64,000 bases of DNA, from positions 496,001 to 560,000 of the forward strand of contig NZ_JAPQNT010000001.1 of the NCBI RefSeq assembly GCF_028867965.1, written 5' to 3'. The notes beneath the pieces were generated by a model. It was not told the origin of the DNA, searched no databases, and saw only the letters and a program-made list of their open reading frames with translations. Positions 50,171 to 60,357 of this stretch are shown here, in pieces; position 1 is the first letter of the stretch, and every line of letters begins with the position of its first letter. Origin of the DNA: Flavobacterium sp. SUN046 (lineage in GTDB: Bacteria; Bacteroidota; Bacteroidia; Flavobacteriales; Flavobacteriaceae). Position numbers and translations under genes: made by a program.

Positions 50171-51519
50171 TAGGCTTTATCTTCGCCTTTAACAGCATTT
50201 AAAACTGTTAAAAAAACAATCTTTGAATCTAATAAAAGTGACCAATTTTCTAGATAAAAAATATCATATTTCACTCTATTTATGATGTCTTTTTCAGATT
50301 CAACTTCGCCTCTATAGCCATTTGTTTGAGCCAATCCAGTAATTCCAGGCTTAATAAAATGTCTTACCATGAATTTATCGACTCTTTTTGCGTACATTTC
50401 TGTGTGACTTACCATGTGTGGTCTTGGTCCAACAACCGACATATCGCCAAGAATTACATTAAAAAATTGTGGCAATTCATCAATACTTGTTTTACGAATA
50501 AATTTACCTATTTTGGTTATTCTTGGATCATTTTTAGAAACTTGCTCTAAATCTGCAATTTCATTTAATGTCATTGATCTAAATTTATAACAATCAAATT
50601 CGTGGTAGTTTAATCCGTTTCTTCTTTGTTTAAAAAAAACTGGTCCTTTAGACTCTAATTTTATTAACAGGGCTAAAATTGGTATCAGCCATGACAATAT
50701 TCCAATTATTACAATAGAAGCAAATATTAAATCAAAACTTCTTTTAATGATTTTGTTAGCAGAAATGTCTAAAGGTATATTTCTCAAAGAAACTATTGGA
50801 ATATAACCGTAATAATCTAACTTTAAATTTCTTGCCGTTGGCTCTTTTTCGTCTGGTAAAAATTTTAAGGTAATTAAATTATTATCAGTGAAATCGATGA
50901 AATTATTTACATCAGTATTAGACAAATCTGACAGCGCGCAATAAATTTCATCAATTTTATTTTCGATAACAAAGTTGAAGCAATCTTGAATTTCTTGCTT
51001 TTTTGATTTTTTTAAATTGAAATTATTGATTAATTTATATCCATAATTTGGATTCTCATTAAAGAAATTAATCAATTCAGAAGTACTTTTCTCTTCTCCT
51101 ATAATTACAACTTTTCTAAAGTTACCACCAAAAACAACTCGTATTCGTCTTAAAAAATAATATATAAATAATTTTTCAGAGGCAATTAAAATAATTGAAA
51201 TTGAAACAAATTCTAAAATTAATGATGGCTTAGAAAATTTCAAGAAATAACCTATGTATGCGAAATTAACAATTGTAAAAACAATGTATTGTTTCAGTAT
51301 TTTTTCAAATATTTCTAAAGTTTTAGTGAAACGATATACTTCATAAAACTTTACGTTCCATGAAATTACTATCCATGAAAAAGACAAAAAGAGATGGTAA
51401 TAAAAACCGTTTAAGGAATTTATCAAAAGGTTATATGCTAGTAAATTTATTATAATTAAATCTAGCACATAAGAAAATGGTCTTATATATACTGAAAATC
51501 TTCCGGTATGTCTTTGCAC
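50167..51519 (-). CDS. Initiating sugar-phosphate transferase (polyprenyl glycosylphosphotransferase)
   Basis: This 450-residue WbaP/WcaJ-like enzyme attaches the first sugar phosphate to undecaprenyl phosphate. The N-terminal half has four membrane helices (residues 15-130) and a Rossmann-like region with VVIIGEEKSTSELI near 137. The C-terminal catalytic domain has KRSFDLIFASIVIIG (from 258), KGPVFFKQRRNGLN, YKFRSMTLNE and ELPQFFNVILGDMSVVGPRP. The start is GTG at 51519, directly after the upstream gene's TAA; TGRFSVYIRPF is the normal family start. It is the last gene of the minus-strand cluster. Confidence 0.92.
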   Translation of the reverse strand: MQRHTGRFSVYIRPFSYVLDLIIINLLAYNLLINSLNGFYYHLFLSFSWIVISWNVKFYEVYRFTKTLEIFEKILKQYIVFTIVNFAYIGYFLKFSKPSLILEFVSISIILIASEKLFIYYFLRRIRVVFGGNFRKVVIIGEEKSTSELINFFNENPNYGYKLINNFNLKKSKKQEIQDCFNFVIENKIDEIYCALSDLSNTDVNNFIDFTDNNLITLKFLPDEKEPTARNLKLDYYGYIPIVSLRNIPLDISANKIIKRSFDLIFASIVIIGILSWLIPILALLIKLESKGPVFFKQRRNGLNYHEFDCYKFRSMTLNEIADLEQVSKNDPRITKIGKFIRKTSIDELPQFFNVILGDMSVVGPRPHMVSHTEMYAKRVDKFMVRHFIKPGITGLAQTNGYRGEVESEKDIINRVKYDIFYLENWSLLLDSKIVFLTVLNAVKGEDKAY

Positions 51520-52503
51520 TTAAAAAATGTATTTAGAAAAATCTTTGTGTTCCTCTTTTAATAATTCTTCATTTGAAAGGGATTTAAAATAGTCATAAGT
51601 AATTTTCATTCCTTCGGCTCTATTCACTTTTGCTTCCCATCCTAGTATTTCTCTGGCTTTGGTTGTGTCCGGTTGACGCTGTAATGGATCATTTATAGGT
51701 AATGGATGATATACTACTTTTTGATCAGTTCCTGTTAGTTTTATTATTTCTTCAGCAAAATCTTTAATGGTAATTTCATCTGGATTTCCAATATTTACTG
51801 GGTAAACATAATCTGAATGTAATAATCTAAAAATTCCTTCTACTTGGTCGGTTACATAACAAAAAGAACGCGTTTGCATACCGTCTCCAAAAATAGTTAA
51901 ATCTTCTCCACGTAATGCTTGGCCAATAAAAGCAGGAATTACACGACCGTCATTAAGTCGCATTCTTGGACCATACGTATTAAAAATCCTTACAATTCTT
52001 GTTTCTACTCCGTGAAAAGTATGGTATGCCATTGTTATTGACTCTTGAAAACGTTTTGCTTCATCATAAACACCTCTTGGCCCAATTGTGTTTACATTTC
52101 CATAATATTCCTCTGTTTGCGGATGCACTAATGGATCTCCATAAATTTCTGAAGTTGAAGCAATCAAAATTCTAGCTTTTTTTACTCTTGCTAAACCTAA
52201 TAAATTATGTGTGCCAAGAGAACCAACTTTTAATGTTTGAATTGGTATTTTTAGGTAATCAATAGGGCTTGCAGGTGATGCAAAATGTAAAATATAATCT
52301 AATTCTCCTGGAACATGTACAAATTTTGTAATGTCATGATGGTAGAATTCGAAGTGTTCTAGCTTGAACAAGTGTTCGATATTTTTTAAATCTCCAGTTA
52401 TTAAATTATCCATTCCGATAACAAAATATCCTTCTTTTATAAAACGATCACAAAGATGTGATCCAAGAAAACCTGCTGCGCCAGTTATTAATATTCTTTT
52501 CAT
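51520..52503 (-). CDS. UXS-like SDR (UDP-glucuronate decarboxylase type)
   Basis: The 327-residue extended SDR has the NAD motif [10 protein letters not shown] (8-17), the [20 protein letters not shown] signature (73-92) and the catalytic YDEAK (Tyr and Lys near 147-151), with ASTSEIYG ahead. The HFASPASP stretch is typical of UDP-glucuronate decarboxylase (UXS), which makes UDP-xylose. Close relatives among dTDP-glucose dehydratases cannot be excluded. It overlaps the ligase-like gene by four bases (ATGA). Confidence 0.85.
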   Translation of the reverse strand: MKRILITGAAGFLGSHLCDRFIKEGYFVIGMDNLITGDLKNIEHLFKLEHFEFYHHDITKFVHVPGELDYILHFASPASPIDYLKIPIQTLKVGSLGTHNLLGLARVKKARILIASTSEIYGDPLVHPQTEEYYGNVNTIGPRGVYDEAKRFQESITMAYHTFHGVETRIVRIFNTYGPRMRLNDGRVIPAFIGQALRGEDLTIFGDGMQTRSFCYVTDQVEGIFRLLHSDYVYPVNIGNPDEITIKDFAEEIIKLTGTDQKVVYHPLPINDPLQRQPDTTKAREILGWEAKVNRAEGMKITYDYFKSLSNEELLKEEHKDFSKYIF

Positions 52504-53828
52504 ATTTTATCTATTTGGGTTTCCTCTGGCTCTATTTTTAAAAGATTAAACATGCAATAAATTGTTATAAAAAACACGATACCTCTTTGCCTGCAGAAAA
52601 ATGATTCTGACAAAAATAAGATTATCATTGTGATTGCAAAAGCAATATGAAGAAAATCTTTTTGTTTCCATGCATTATTAAAATTATAATACAACATTGC
52701 TAATAAAATAATAAAAGCAACAACTCCTAATTCAGAGAATGTTTGAACATATTGGTTGTGAAAATTAAATTCTCCATAACCATTATATAAATTGTGCTCC
52801 TTTACTTTTGCCTTAATTTTATCTTGAGAAGCTTCTAATCCGTAACCTGTAAATAAAATGTGGTCTTTCTGGAGCATTTCGATAAAAATTCTCATTTGAT
52901 AAACTCGCATAGCTGTACCTGGAAAGAAATGATTTTGTTGAAATTTATCCATTGTCCAGGCTTGTTTCAAACTTACATTATAAACTTTTCCGTTAGGATC
53001 TATATTCTTATTATTTAAGGTGTTGTCTACAAAAGCTGTTTCGTATTCTAATAAAAATCTGTCTTTTACCTCTTTTACAAAGAATAACGAGAAAATTACA
53101 AATAAAGAAACGGTTGTAATTGTTATCGTCTTTACACCGTTAGAAATTGGTGCAAAAAAGGAATAATAACAAATTATCATTATAAAATCAATTGTAATTA
53201 TACTTTTGGAAGAAAGGAGAAATATAAAAATTGATAAAATAATCAACGCTATTTTATCTAATGTTTTCTTCTCTTTTATTGAAACAAAATAAAAAACTGC
53301 AAATGATGCAAAAACGGAAACATAAATTGCATTCAAATCTAAAGTAACCAATTGATGATAAAAAAAAACGGTCGCATTATTTGTATCTATGTATCTAAAA
53401 AAGGCATTTGTTAAATAGTATAAAGCATAAAGAACCATACTGAATCCATACCATCTAAAAGATTTATAAATAGATTCTCTACTTAACTTTGGAATTAAAA
53501 AAAAGGCAATTGGAATAAATAAAAAGGGTAATTCTTTTTGTAATCCTTTTAAAGTCAAGTTTAATTCTCTTGTCCAAAGCAAGGAAAGTATCATTATAAA
53601 ATAAAGCGCGATAGGTAGAATTAGGTATTTGTTGAAAGTAAATACTTTTTTTTCTTTATACAATAAAGATGTTAAAACTAATGCTATAATTGTTAAACTA
53701 ACAAAAATGTTTTTTAAAGGAATAGAAATTAATATGGCTGCTAAGAGATAAGTAAATACTGATGGTTTTTTGAAAAAATCAGTTTTTTTTATTGAAGCCG
53801 TTTTCAAAAATTTGTAAATATTTGCCAT
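52500..53828 (-). CDS. O-antigen ligase/polymerase-like membrane protein 1
   Basis: The 442-residue protein has about eleven helices and a large periplasmic loop with the Wzy_C-type motif [18 protein letters not shown] (about 363-380). Such proteins either join O-antigen to lipid A (WaaL) or polymerise repeats (Wzy). The ATG at 53828 overlaps the end of the upstream glycosyltransferase gene by 50 bases, a long but plausible overlap; helix 1 begins only near residue 25. A second protein of this kind is encoded at 56057-57319. Confidence 0.82.
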   Translation of the reverse strand: MANIYKFLKTASIKKTDFFKKPSVFTYLLAAILISIPLKNIFVSLTIIALVLTSLLYKEKKVFTFNKYLILPIALYFIMILSLLWTRELNLTLKGLQKELPFLFIPIAFFLIPKLSRESIYKSFRWYGFSMVLYALYYLTNAFFRYIDTNNATVFFYHQLVTLDLNAIYVSVFASFAVFYFVSIKEKKTLDKIALIILSIFIFLLSSKSIITIDFIMIICYYSFFAPISNGVKTITITTVSLFVIFSLFFVKEVKDRFLLEYETAFVDNTLNNKNIDPNGKVYNVSLKQAWTMDKFQQNHFFPGTAMRVYQMRIFIEMLQKDHILFTGYGLEASQDKIKAKVKEHNLYNGYGEFNFHNQYVQTFSELGVVAFIILLAMLYYNFNNAWKQKDFLHIAFAITMIILFLSESFFCRQRGIVFFITIYCMFNLLKIEPEETQIDKI

Positions 53829-54876
53829 TTATTTTATTCCAATTGTAATCGTTCGCAATAGCGTTGAAGTTATTTTGAATTAATCGCAAGTTATCACTTT
53901 TTTTGATTTTTTCAATTAATATTTTAACTTCTTGTGCGCTTGAAAAATAATAGGCATTTTCATTAAGAATTGCATTGTTAAATTCGTTTTTGTGCGCAAT
54001 GATTAGTGCATTTGATGCCATTGCTTCTAGTAGAGACGGATTGGTTCCGCCAACAGAATGTCCGTGAAAATACAAATTAGAAAAATAGCGAAGATTATCT
54101 AAATGTTCTAAATTATAAATAGCTCCTAAAAACTTAATGTTCTCAATAGATTTGAATTTATCTTTTAAATAATTACCAAATTTAGTATTATGATTACCTA
54201 TGACTAATATTGGCGTCTCGTCATTGCTTAAAGCTACTCCGTCTAAAATAGTTTCTATGTTATTTTCAGGCTCTAAACGAGCAATTATCATGTTAAAATT
54301 ATATTTTTGAACGTGATATTCTTTGATTAACTCTTCATTTGGATTCAAAAATTGATTGGCTCCGTATGCTATGTAAGTAGAATCTTTAGAATATTTATTT
54401 TTTATATAATTTTGAATTCCTATAGAGTCTGAAATTAAATAATCACTACTATGTACTGCTAGTTTTTCGGCAAACAAGAGCATCTTCTGCACGACTTTAG
54501 AGTATTTGGTTCGCTTCCATTCTAAGCCATCCATATTGGTAAATAGTAATGCTTTTTTAGGTAACAACTTACACCAAATAGAACTGCTTGTATAACCCAA
54601 CTGAAGTACAATATCAAAATTTCGCTTTCTAATATCTAAAATACAATTCAAATCGTAAATAAATTGACCTGCGGTTCCTACTTTACATTCGGGATCGTAT
54701 TTATGTATAATGTTTACACCTTTAAAAGTTTTTTCTTGATAAGGATGATTGTGAGAATTGTAAACATAAACTTCATGACCTTTCTCAACTAAATAAACTG
54801 AGAAAAATTCGGCAAATTGCTCAAAGCCACCATAAAAATTGGGTACACCTCGCGTTCCTAAAATGGCTATTTTCAT
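53779..54876 (-). CDS. Glycosyltransferase family 4, DUF1972 type
   Basis: The 365-residue GT-B enzyme begins KIAILGTRGVPNFYGGFEQF, the mark of DUF1972 rhamnosyltransferase-like enzymes. It continues with VLQLGYTSSSIW near 92, DGLEWKR near 116, RLEPENNIE near 200, and SVGGTNPSLLEAMASNALII near 276, holding the donor-binding Glu. The acceptor and sugar are unknown. It is 83 bases downstream of another GT4 gene. Confidence 0.87.
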   Translation of the reverse strand: MKIAILGTRGVPNFYGGFEQFAEFFSVYLVEKGHEVYVYNSHNHPYQEKTFKGVNIIHKYDPECKVGTAGQFIYDLNCILDIRKRNFDIVLQLGYTSSSIWCKLLPKKALLFTNMDGLEWKRTKYSKVVQKMLLFAEKLAVHSSDYLISDSIGIQNYIKNKYSKDSTYIAYGANQFLNPNEELIKEYHVQKYNFNMIIARLEPENNIETILDGVALSNDETPILVIGNHNTKFGNYLKDKFKSIENIKFLGAIYNLEHLDNLRYFSNLYFHGHSVGGTNPSLLEAMASNALIIAHKNEFNNAILNENAYYFSSAQEVKILIEKIKKSDNLRLIQNNFNAIANDYNWNKINGKYLQIFENGFNKKN

Positions 54877-54959
54877 GAAATATTCCTCTTAAAGAACTGC
54901 AAAAGTAAGATTTTTAATGGTGAAATAAAAACTGGAAATTAATTTTAATAAACAATAAT

Positions 54960-56060
54960 TTAAGCTTCTTCTTTTAGAATCATTCTTTTTATGATTAAGG
55001 CAGATATTGTCCAATTATAATTGTCTTTTAATTTTTGAATTTTTGGTAAATCAATATCCCCAGAAATAGTTTTATTTATAACTTCCAACATGTTTTGCTT
55101 ATTGTTGGGATCGAATTGATTTCCTTTCATGAATTTGAAATCAGCCATTGCTGTTGTATTGGAACATGCTGTTGGAATTCTAGCTGCTACGGATTCTAAT
55201 GGAGGAATCCCAAAGCCTTCTGCAAATGATGGATAAACTGACAGATTTGCACCTCTTAACAATAATAATAATTGTTCGAAATCGACTTTGTTTAAAGTTA
55301 CAATTTTAGCTTTAATTTCATCTGTTAAGGTGCCATAATAGTCATTATACATTGTATTATTGATGGCTTTATCGCCAATGAAAACTAATGAATAATCGTT
55401 GTAGAATTTATTTTCTACAAATACTTTTAGCAACGTGTGATGGTTTTTTCTTGGTTCCCAGCGGCTTATATACAACCAATATTTTTCTAGATTGTATTTT
55501 AGTTTCACTTGTTGTTTGATTTTAGTTTTATCGTATTGTTGAAAATAGTTAGAATCAACAGCATTTGGTGAGATTTGAACGTTTTGAATGTTGAAATGCT
55601 TTTGAATTTGATTTTTTGAAAACTCAGAAACTGTTAAGACAATATCTGCTTTTTGAGCACTCCATTTAAAAAGATACTTGTTTTTGATTCGATATAATAA
55701 AGGAAAATATTCGGGAAAATCTAGAAATAAAACATCATGAATGGTGTTGATGTATTTACAATACTTTAATGGCGGAACTATGTATTGAAAATGTGCATAA
55801 TCAATTTTATGTTGTTTAATTAGTATAGGAATATCAATTAACAAGCGGTAAAATTTATTGTGGTATTTGTATTTTAAATAATGTACGTTTTCTTGTTTTC
55901 CAAAAATAGTTGTTATTTTTTCTAAATCATTAGCAGCAAAAAAGAATTGCATGTCTTTATCCTTAATCATTTCAAGATAAATACCTTTCAAGTAGGTTGT
56001 TGTTCCTTGAAAATTTCCGTCAAAAACATGGCAATCTACAAATATATTAAAGGATTTCAT
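54960..56060 (-). CDS. Glycosyltransferase family 4/1
   Basis: The 366-residue enzyme has GT-B features: NTIHDVLFLDFPEYFP near 100, ILTVSEFSKNQI near 137, WLYISRWEPRKNHHTLLKVF near 193 (the donor-side start), and SFAEGFGIPPLESVAARIPT near 278 with the EX7E-like motif. It would add one sugar to the lipid-linked repeat on the cytoplasmic side. Its ATG overlaps the upstream membrane gene (ATGA). Confidence 0.9.
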   Translation of the reverse strand: MKSFNIFVDCHVFDGNFQGTTTYLKGIYLEMIKDKDMQFFFAANDLEKITTIFGKQENVHYLKYKYHNKFYRLLIDIPILIKQHKIDYAHFQYIVPPLKYCKYINTIHDVLFLDFPEYFPLLYRIKNKYLFKWSAQKADIVLTVSEFSKNQIQKHFNIQNVQISPNAVDSNYFQQYDKTKIKQQVKLKYNLEKYWLYISRWEPRKNHHTLLKVFVENKFYNDYSLVFIGDKAINNTMYNDYYGTLTDEIKAKIVTLNKVDFEQLLLLLRGANLSVYPSFAEGFGIPPLESVAARIPTACSNTTAMADFKFMKGNQFDPNNKQNMLEVINKTISGDIDLPKIQKLKDNYNWTISALIIKRMILKEEA

Positions 56061-57319
56061 TCTTGCTCAATTATAGTATTATTACCTTCTTTATGAAAAT
56101 AAAGTAGTGCTCCTAAAAGGAATATAATTATGTCTCTTGAATTGTAAATACCGGTTATTGTAAGTGTAGTGAATAAAAAAATTAGTCCAAATGCCGAAAC
56201 CCAAACTGTTGCAAATTTATTTACATTATCAATTATGTATATCTTTTTGTAAATTGATACTAAAAAATAGACTAAAATTAAAAGGCCAATTAATCCTGTT
56301 TTATAAAATATATAAACATAGCCATTATGTAATTCCGAAATTAGTTTTAATCCTTTTTTGTTTTCACCAGTAAGTGGAGCTTCGAACTTTAAATTTACAA
56401 GCGAACCTTGTCCAGTGCCTATTATATAGCTTAAAGGCTGTTCTTCCATTAACGCAAAGGCTCTTTTTGCCTCATAACCACGCCAATGATCCCATAAGTC
56501 TTTGTGGTTCTCTCGGTCTATTTTTGTCTGAAACAATTCACTCGGTGCATTTTTAATTTTATAAAGAAATGTTTCAAGACCTGGTTTATTTCTATCAATT
56601 TTCACTGAAAATAAATATGCATATAATCCAATTAACAATAATAAAACAATTCCAAGAACTTTAATCGTTCTTGTGGTAACATAGGTGTAACCATGAATTG
56701 ATAATAAAATTATTATTGAAGCAATAATCATTGTTCTTGAAAAGTATAATACACAAGATAGTAGAAGAATTATAAAAATAAAAAATGTATTTGTATTAAA
56801 TTTAAATAATGGTCTTCCTTCAAATTTTTTGTAATAACTCAAAAAGAAAATTGCTATAAGTTCTAAGAAATTATCTTTTGAAAAATCTCTTACTTGCTCA
56901 ACAGATCCAGAAAAAATCTCGCCTGTAGAAAATAAAACAATAAAATGAATAACCGCAGATACAAATCCACAAAGAACAATTGTTTTAATGAAAACTCTAA
57001 AATTATTTATTTTTTTGTAAAAAAAGTATCCTATCAATATCCCTAAAATGGGCTTTATAAAGTGAAAAATGTCTTTGATTAAATTGAAAGACTTGTAATT
57101 ATGAAAGAAAAAAACAATAAACCCAATTAAAAACAAAACTAAAAGTGGCTTCAGTAGTGAAAAAAATGAACTCGTAAAATTTATCTTTTGAGTGAAGGCA
57201 TAAAAACTTAATACAAAAATTTGAAGAATAATATTTGCTCTAAAAGAAGCAACATACAATTGTGAAAAGAGTACAAGTACAAATAAAATTGTATAAAATT
57301 TAGAAACACTTATTTTCAT
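56057..57319 (-). CDS. O-antigen ligase/polymerase-like membrane protein 2
   Basis: The 420-residue protein has about ten to eleven helices and a periplasmic loop ending with SELHNGYVYIFYKTGLIG (about 327-344), the Wzy_C pattern with its conserved His. It resembles the protein encoded at 52500-53828 in type but not in sequence, so one is likely the polymerase and the other a ligase. The assignment between them cannot be made from sequence. Confidence 0.78.
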   Translation of the reverse strand: MKISVSKFYTILFVLVLFSQLYVASFRANIILQIFVLSFYAFTQKINFTSSFFSLLKPLLVLFLIGFIVFFFHNYKSFNLIKDIFHFIKPILGILIGYFFYKKINNFRVFIKTIVLCGFVSAVIHFIVLFSTGEIFSGSVEQVRDFSKDNFLELIAIFFLSYYKKFEGRPLFKFNTNTFFIFIILLLSCVLYFSRTMIIASIIILLSIHGYTYVTTRTIKVLGIVLLLLIGLYAYLFSVKIDRNKPGLETFLYKIKNAPSELFQTKIDRENHKDLWDHWRGYEAKRAFALMEEQPLSYIIGTGQGSLVNLKFEAPLTGENKKGLKLISELHNGYVYIFYKTGLIGLLILVYFLVSIYKKIYIIDNVNKFATVWVSAFGLIFLFTTLTITGIYNSRDIIIFLLGALLYFHKEGNNTIIEQE

Positions 57320-57368
57320 TATGTCGTCTTTTTTAGACTTTTCAAAAATAAATTATTTATTTTGTTTT

Positions 57369-58169
57369 TTAGTTGCTTTTAAGCTTTTTTACAAACTTAT
57401 TTATTTTTAAAGAGGTTGAAATTATAATTTTATTGACTCCTTTAAAATGCTTAGAAATATATATTTCATAACCTTTAACTAAAAGTGGATTTTTAGACTT
57501 ATTAAATCCAACAAAATGAATGTAACTGTATTGTGATAAAAAAACTCTTTTGTAACCTTTATCTGAAATGCGTTTACATAAATCGACATCTTCTACATAA
57601 AGAAAATAATCTTCATCAAACCCATTTATTTCAGTGTAAACTCTTCTTGGTATCATTAAAAAAGAACCACTTAACCAATCAACTTCATAGCATGTTTTTA
57701 AAAAATTACCTGATTTGAATTCTGTATTGCTTTCTTGGATTTTTTTCATCCAAAAAAGATTTATAAAGTTTGGAAAATTGCCTGAAACTGGGAGATAATT
57801 TTTATTACCATTTAACATGTTAATTCCGATTGCTCCTATAGATTTATCTGATTTTAATTTCTCTAAAACAGGCTTTAGACTATCTAAAACAATTGTATCA
57901 TTGTTTATTAGTAGTAAATATTCTCCTTTAGATTGCTTGAAAGCTTCGTTATTTCCTTTTCCAAAGCCGTAATTTATTTTCGACTCTATAAGTTTAATTT
58001 CCGGATAATTTTCTTTTATATAGGTGCAACTTTCATCTTGTGAATTGTTGTCAATAACAATTATTTCAGATGAGATTCCTATTAATTTTTGACGCAACGA
58101 TTCTAAACAGTCTTTTAAAAACCGTTGTCCATTATAATTTACAATTATTACAGATAATTCTATATTCAT
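57369..58169 (-). CDS. Glycosyltransferase family 2
   Basis: The 266-residue GT-A enzyme starts ELSVIIVNYNGQRFLKDCLE and has GKGNNEAFKQSKGEYLLLIN-NDT near 70-92 with the metal-binding aspartate, then WLSGSFLMIPRRVYTEINGFDEDYFLYVEDVDLC near 164-197 (quoted in parts), the acceptor-side signature of rhamnosyltransferase-like GT2 enzymes. The sugar is unknown. It lies next to the Wzx-like flippase, with no gap. Confidence 0.92.
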   Translation of the reverse strand: MNIELSVIIVNYNGQRFLKDCLESLRQKLIGISSEIIVIDNNSQDESCTYIKENYPEIKLIESKINYGFGKGNNEAFKQSKGEYLLLINNDTIVLDSLKPVLEKLKSDKSIGAIGINMLNGNKNYLPVSGNFPNFINLFWMKKIQESNTEFKSGNFLKTCYEVDWLSGSFLMIPRRVYTEINGFDEDYFLYVEDVDLCKRISDKGYKRVFLSQYSYIHFVGFNKSKNPLLVKGYEIYISKHFKGVNKIIISTSLKINKFVKKLKSN

Positions 58170-59450
58170 TTAAATAAAAGTATAAAACCCGAGTTTCTTT
58201 TTTATAATTACTACAAAAATACTATTGACAAGTATGTTTGTTATCAAACTTGATGTTGCGGCTCCTTCAATACCGTACTTAGGAATTAAATATAAGTTTA
58301 GAAGTACATTTAAAATAAAACCAATGAAAAAAATATTTTTTACAACGTGTTGATTATTAGTCATGTTTAGTATTTGATCTACATTTCCTGTCATTGCATT
58401 AAAAAGTGCTCCTAATGTAATTAAAATTAATGTTGTGCTACCTGCTTGAAACCCACTACCAAATAATCCTAAAATTGATTTACTAAAAAGTATTAAAATT
58501 AAAGCTGTTGGAACAGTTAAAAGAATAACTATTTGAGTAGCTCGATTGACTACTTTTTTTAATTCTTGATTGTCTTTTTTATGGTATAATTCAGAAATTT
58601 TTGGCATTACAACAACATTCATTGATACTACAAAAAACAGTGCCAGATAACCTACTTTAAATGCGGCATTATATATACCAATATTGGATGCTGTTTCTAA
58701 TCTTCCTAACATTAAAATATCTGTCCAATTTAATAAGATTAAAAAAATACCGCTTACCATCATAGGAAATGATTTTTTTAATATCTCTTTGGAAGAAACC
58801 ATTGGATTTATTGATTTTTTACCTGAAAAAACAATTAAAAAACCTATTAAAACCGAAACAAAAAAAGAGGTTGTATAACATAACAATATCAAATAATTGG
58901 GTAATTTTAAAAAATAAATTATTGCTAAAAAACCCAAAAAGAGAACATTTGGAAAAATAAAAGTAATTAATGAATAAATTAAAGTTTTTTTTATAGAAAT
59001 AAAATAATAGCAAAGTAATTCATGTAAAATCATGAATGGAATACTTAAAGAAATAATTTTGAAATAGTTGGTTAATTCAGGTTTAGAAAACAAAAATTGA
59101 GCTAAAAATTGAGCTCCAAAAAGAAAAAAAAACATCGGAAAAACAGAAATAATAAGAATTATTTTGGTTGTTTTAATTAGTAAACCTTTTGCTTTTTCGT
59201 GACTATCAAATCCGCCGGTAAAAGAGACAAATGCATAAGGTGTTCCAACTGCAAAAACCATTACAACCATTTGTAAAACAGTTAATGATAGTGAATAACT
59301 TCCAAAATTTTCCTTGCCAAAAAAATTTGTTATGAATGAAATAGTTAAGAAGCTCAAAACCATAGCTATCATTCTAAATAGAAATGTAATTCCGCCTTTT
59401 TTTAGTATATCACTGATAATTTCTTTATCTAAAAATAGTTTTTTTATCAT
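58170..59450 (-). CDS. Wzx-like flippase
   Basis: The 426-residue protein has about twelve helices in the MOP exporter pattern (start GGITFLFRMIAMVLSFLTIS; then FFGKENFGSYSLSLTVLQMV). It would flip the undecaprenyl-linked repeat unit across the inner membrane. It abuts the GT2 gene downstream and the unusual glycosyltransferase gene upstream, without gaps. It is the flippase of this cluster, distinct from the one at 6611-8077. Confidence 0.88.
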   Translation of the reverse strand: MIKKLFLDKEIISDILKKGGITFLFRMIAMVLSFLTISFITNFFGKENFGSYSLSLTVLQMVVMVFAVGTPYAFVSFTGGFDSHEKAKGLLIKTTKIILIISVFPMFFFLFGAQFLAQFLFSKPELTNYFKIISLSIPFMILHELLCYYFISIKKTLIYSLITFIFPNVLFLGFLAIIYFLKLPNYLILLCYTTSFFVSVLIGFLIVFSGKKSINPMVSSKEILKKSFPMMVSGIFLILLNWTDILMLGRLETASNIGIYNAAFKVGYLALFFVVSMNVVVMPKISELYHKKDNQELKKVVNRATQIVILLTVPTALILILFSKSILGLFGSGFQAGSTTLILITLGALFNAMTGNVDQILNMTNNQHVVKNIFFIGFILNVLLNLYLIPKYGIEGAATSSLITNILVNSIFVVIIKKKLGFYTFI

Positions 59451-60272
59451 TTATATTTCATCTAATAAATCATCTACTAATTTTTTCCAATTTACTAACG
59501 GAGACATTGTTTGATCATGCATGTGCGAGGTTAGTGACGGCATTGGTGATAAGCAAAGTAACTTGTTGTAAAATAAAGACTTTCCAAAAAGGTTTTTACT
59601 AAGAAAACGGTCGTTAGCTTTATTAGAAGCTTTCAATAATTTATCCTTATATTTTTTAACACTTTCAGCTTTCATTAAAAACGTAAAAGTAGTATCTGAT
59701 ACTTGTCTCCAATGACAATCACTAGTGTGAAATATAAAATTTGGAGTTGAAAATTTAAAACTATATCTGTCAGGATAGTCACAAGGGTGAATTATTATTT
59801 CGGGCTTTTTAAAAAATCTAGGAATAGATATCAATGTTATTTCCCTTTTTCTTAAAAGCTGTTTTATTCTAAAATTTCCTGGAATTATTGTTTCCCTTTC
59901 ATTTATCAATGTAATTATTTTTTGAAAGGTTTCAGGTGTATGTAAATAGTCATCTTCACAAAAATAAACCCATTCATTGTCATTAAATTGTTCCGCTATT
60001 TTTATAGTTTCTCTTATTGATTTATCGTTTCCATAAATACCTTCGTTAAACTGAACATTATACTTTAAAAAAAAAGCCTTCATTTCTATTGATAAGTCAT
60101 CGCCAAGAACTATAATATTGTAATTATATCCTTGTAAAGAATTGTATAAACTTTTAAAACAAATTTTTATAAGTGTCTTTTTATCCAACCCAAAAGGTCT
60201 AGGTGAACCATGTGCTGAATTTACTTTATCACAGGCTCTAAAAATTATATTTATTTTTGGTGAAACTGACAC
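59451..60272 (-). CDS. Glycosyltransferase-like protein (GT-A type)
   Basis: The 273-residue protein starts INIIFRACDKVNSAHG and has a GT-A-like core with YNIIVLGDD near 51 and EWVYFCEDDYLHTP near 100-113, whose ED-D can serve as the metal-binding motif. It has no membrane helix. It is probably a glycosyltransferase, though it lacks the clear GT2 N-terminal signature. The start is GTG at 60272. It sits between the flippase and the very large membrane protein. Confidence 0.65.
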   Translation of the reverse strand: MSVSPKINIIFRACDKVNSAHGSPRPFGLDKKTLIKICFKSLYNSLQGYNYNIIVLGDDLSIEMKAFFLKYNVQFNEGIYGNDKSIRETIKIAEQFNDNEWVYFCEDDYLHTPETFQKIITLINERETIIPGNFRIKQLLRKREITLISIPRFFKKPEIIIHPCDYPDRYSFKFSTPNFIFHTSDCHWRQVSDTTFTFLMKAESVKKYKDKLLKASNKANDRFLSKNLFGKSLFYNKLLCLSPMPSLTSHMHDQTMSPLVNWKKLVDDLLDEI

Positions 60273-60357
60273 AATATTGGTTTTAACTTGATTTAATTAA
60301 TGTTTTCAAAGTTCAAAGGCTTAAAAAAATATTATAGAACTATTTTTAAAATAAAAT

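Noticed and set aside
53779..53828. Frameshift between the DUF1972 glycosyltransferase and the ligase-like gene
   Set aside because: The 50-base overlap looks large, but both proteins are complete at their ends with family-typical length.
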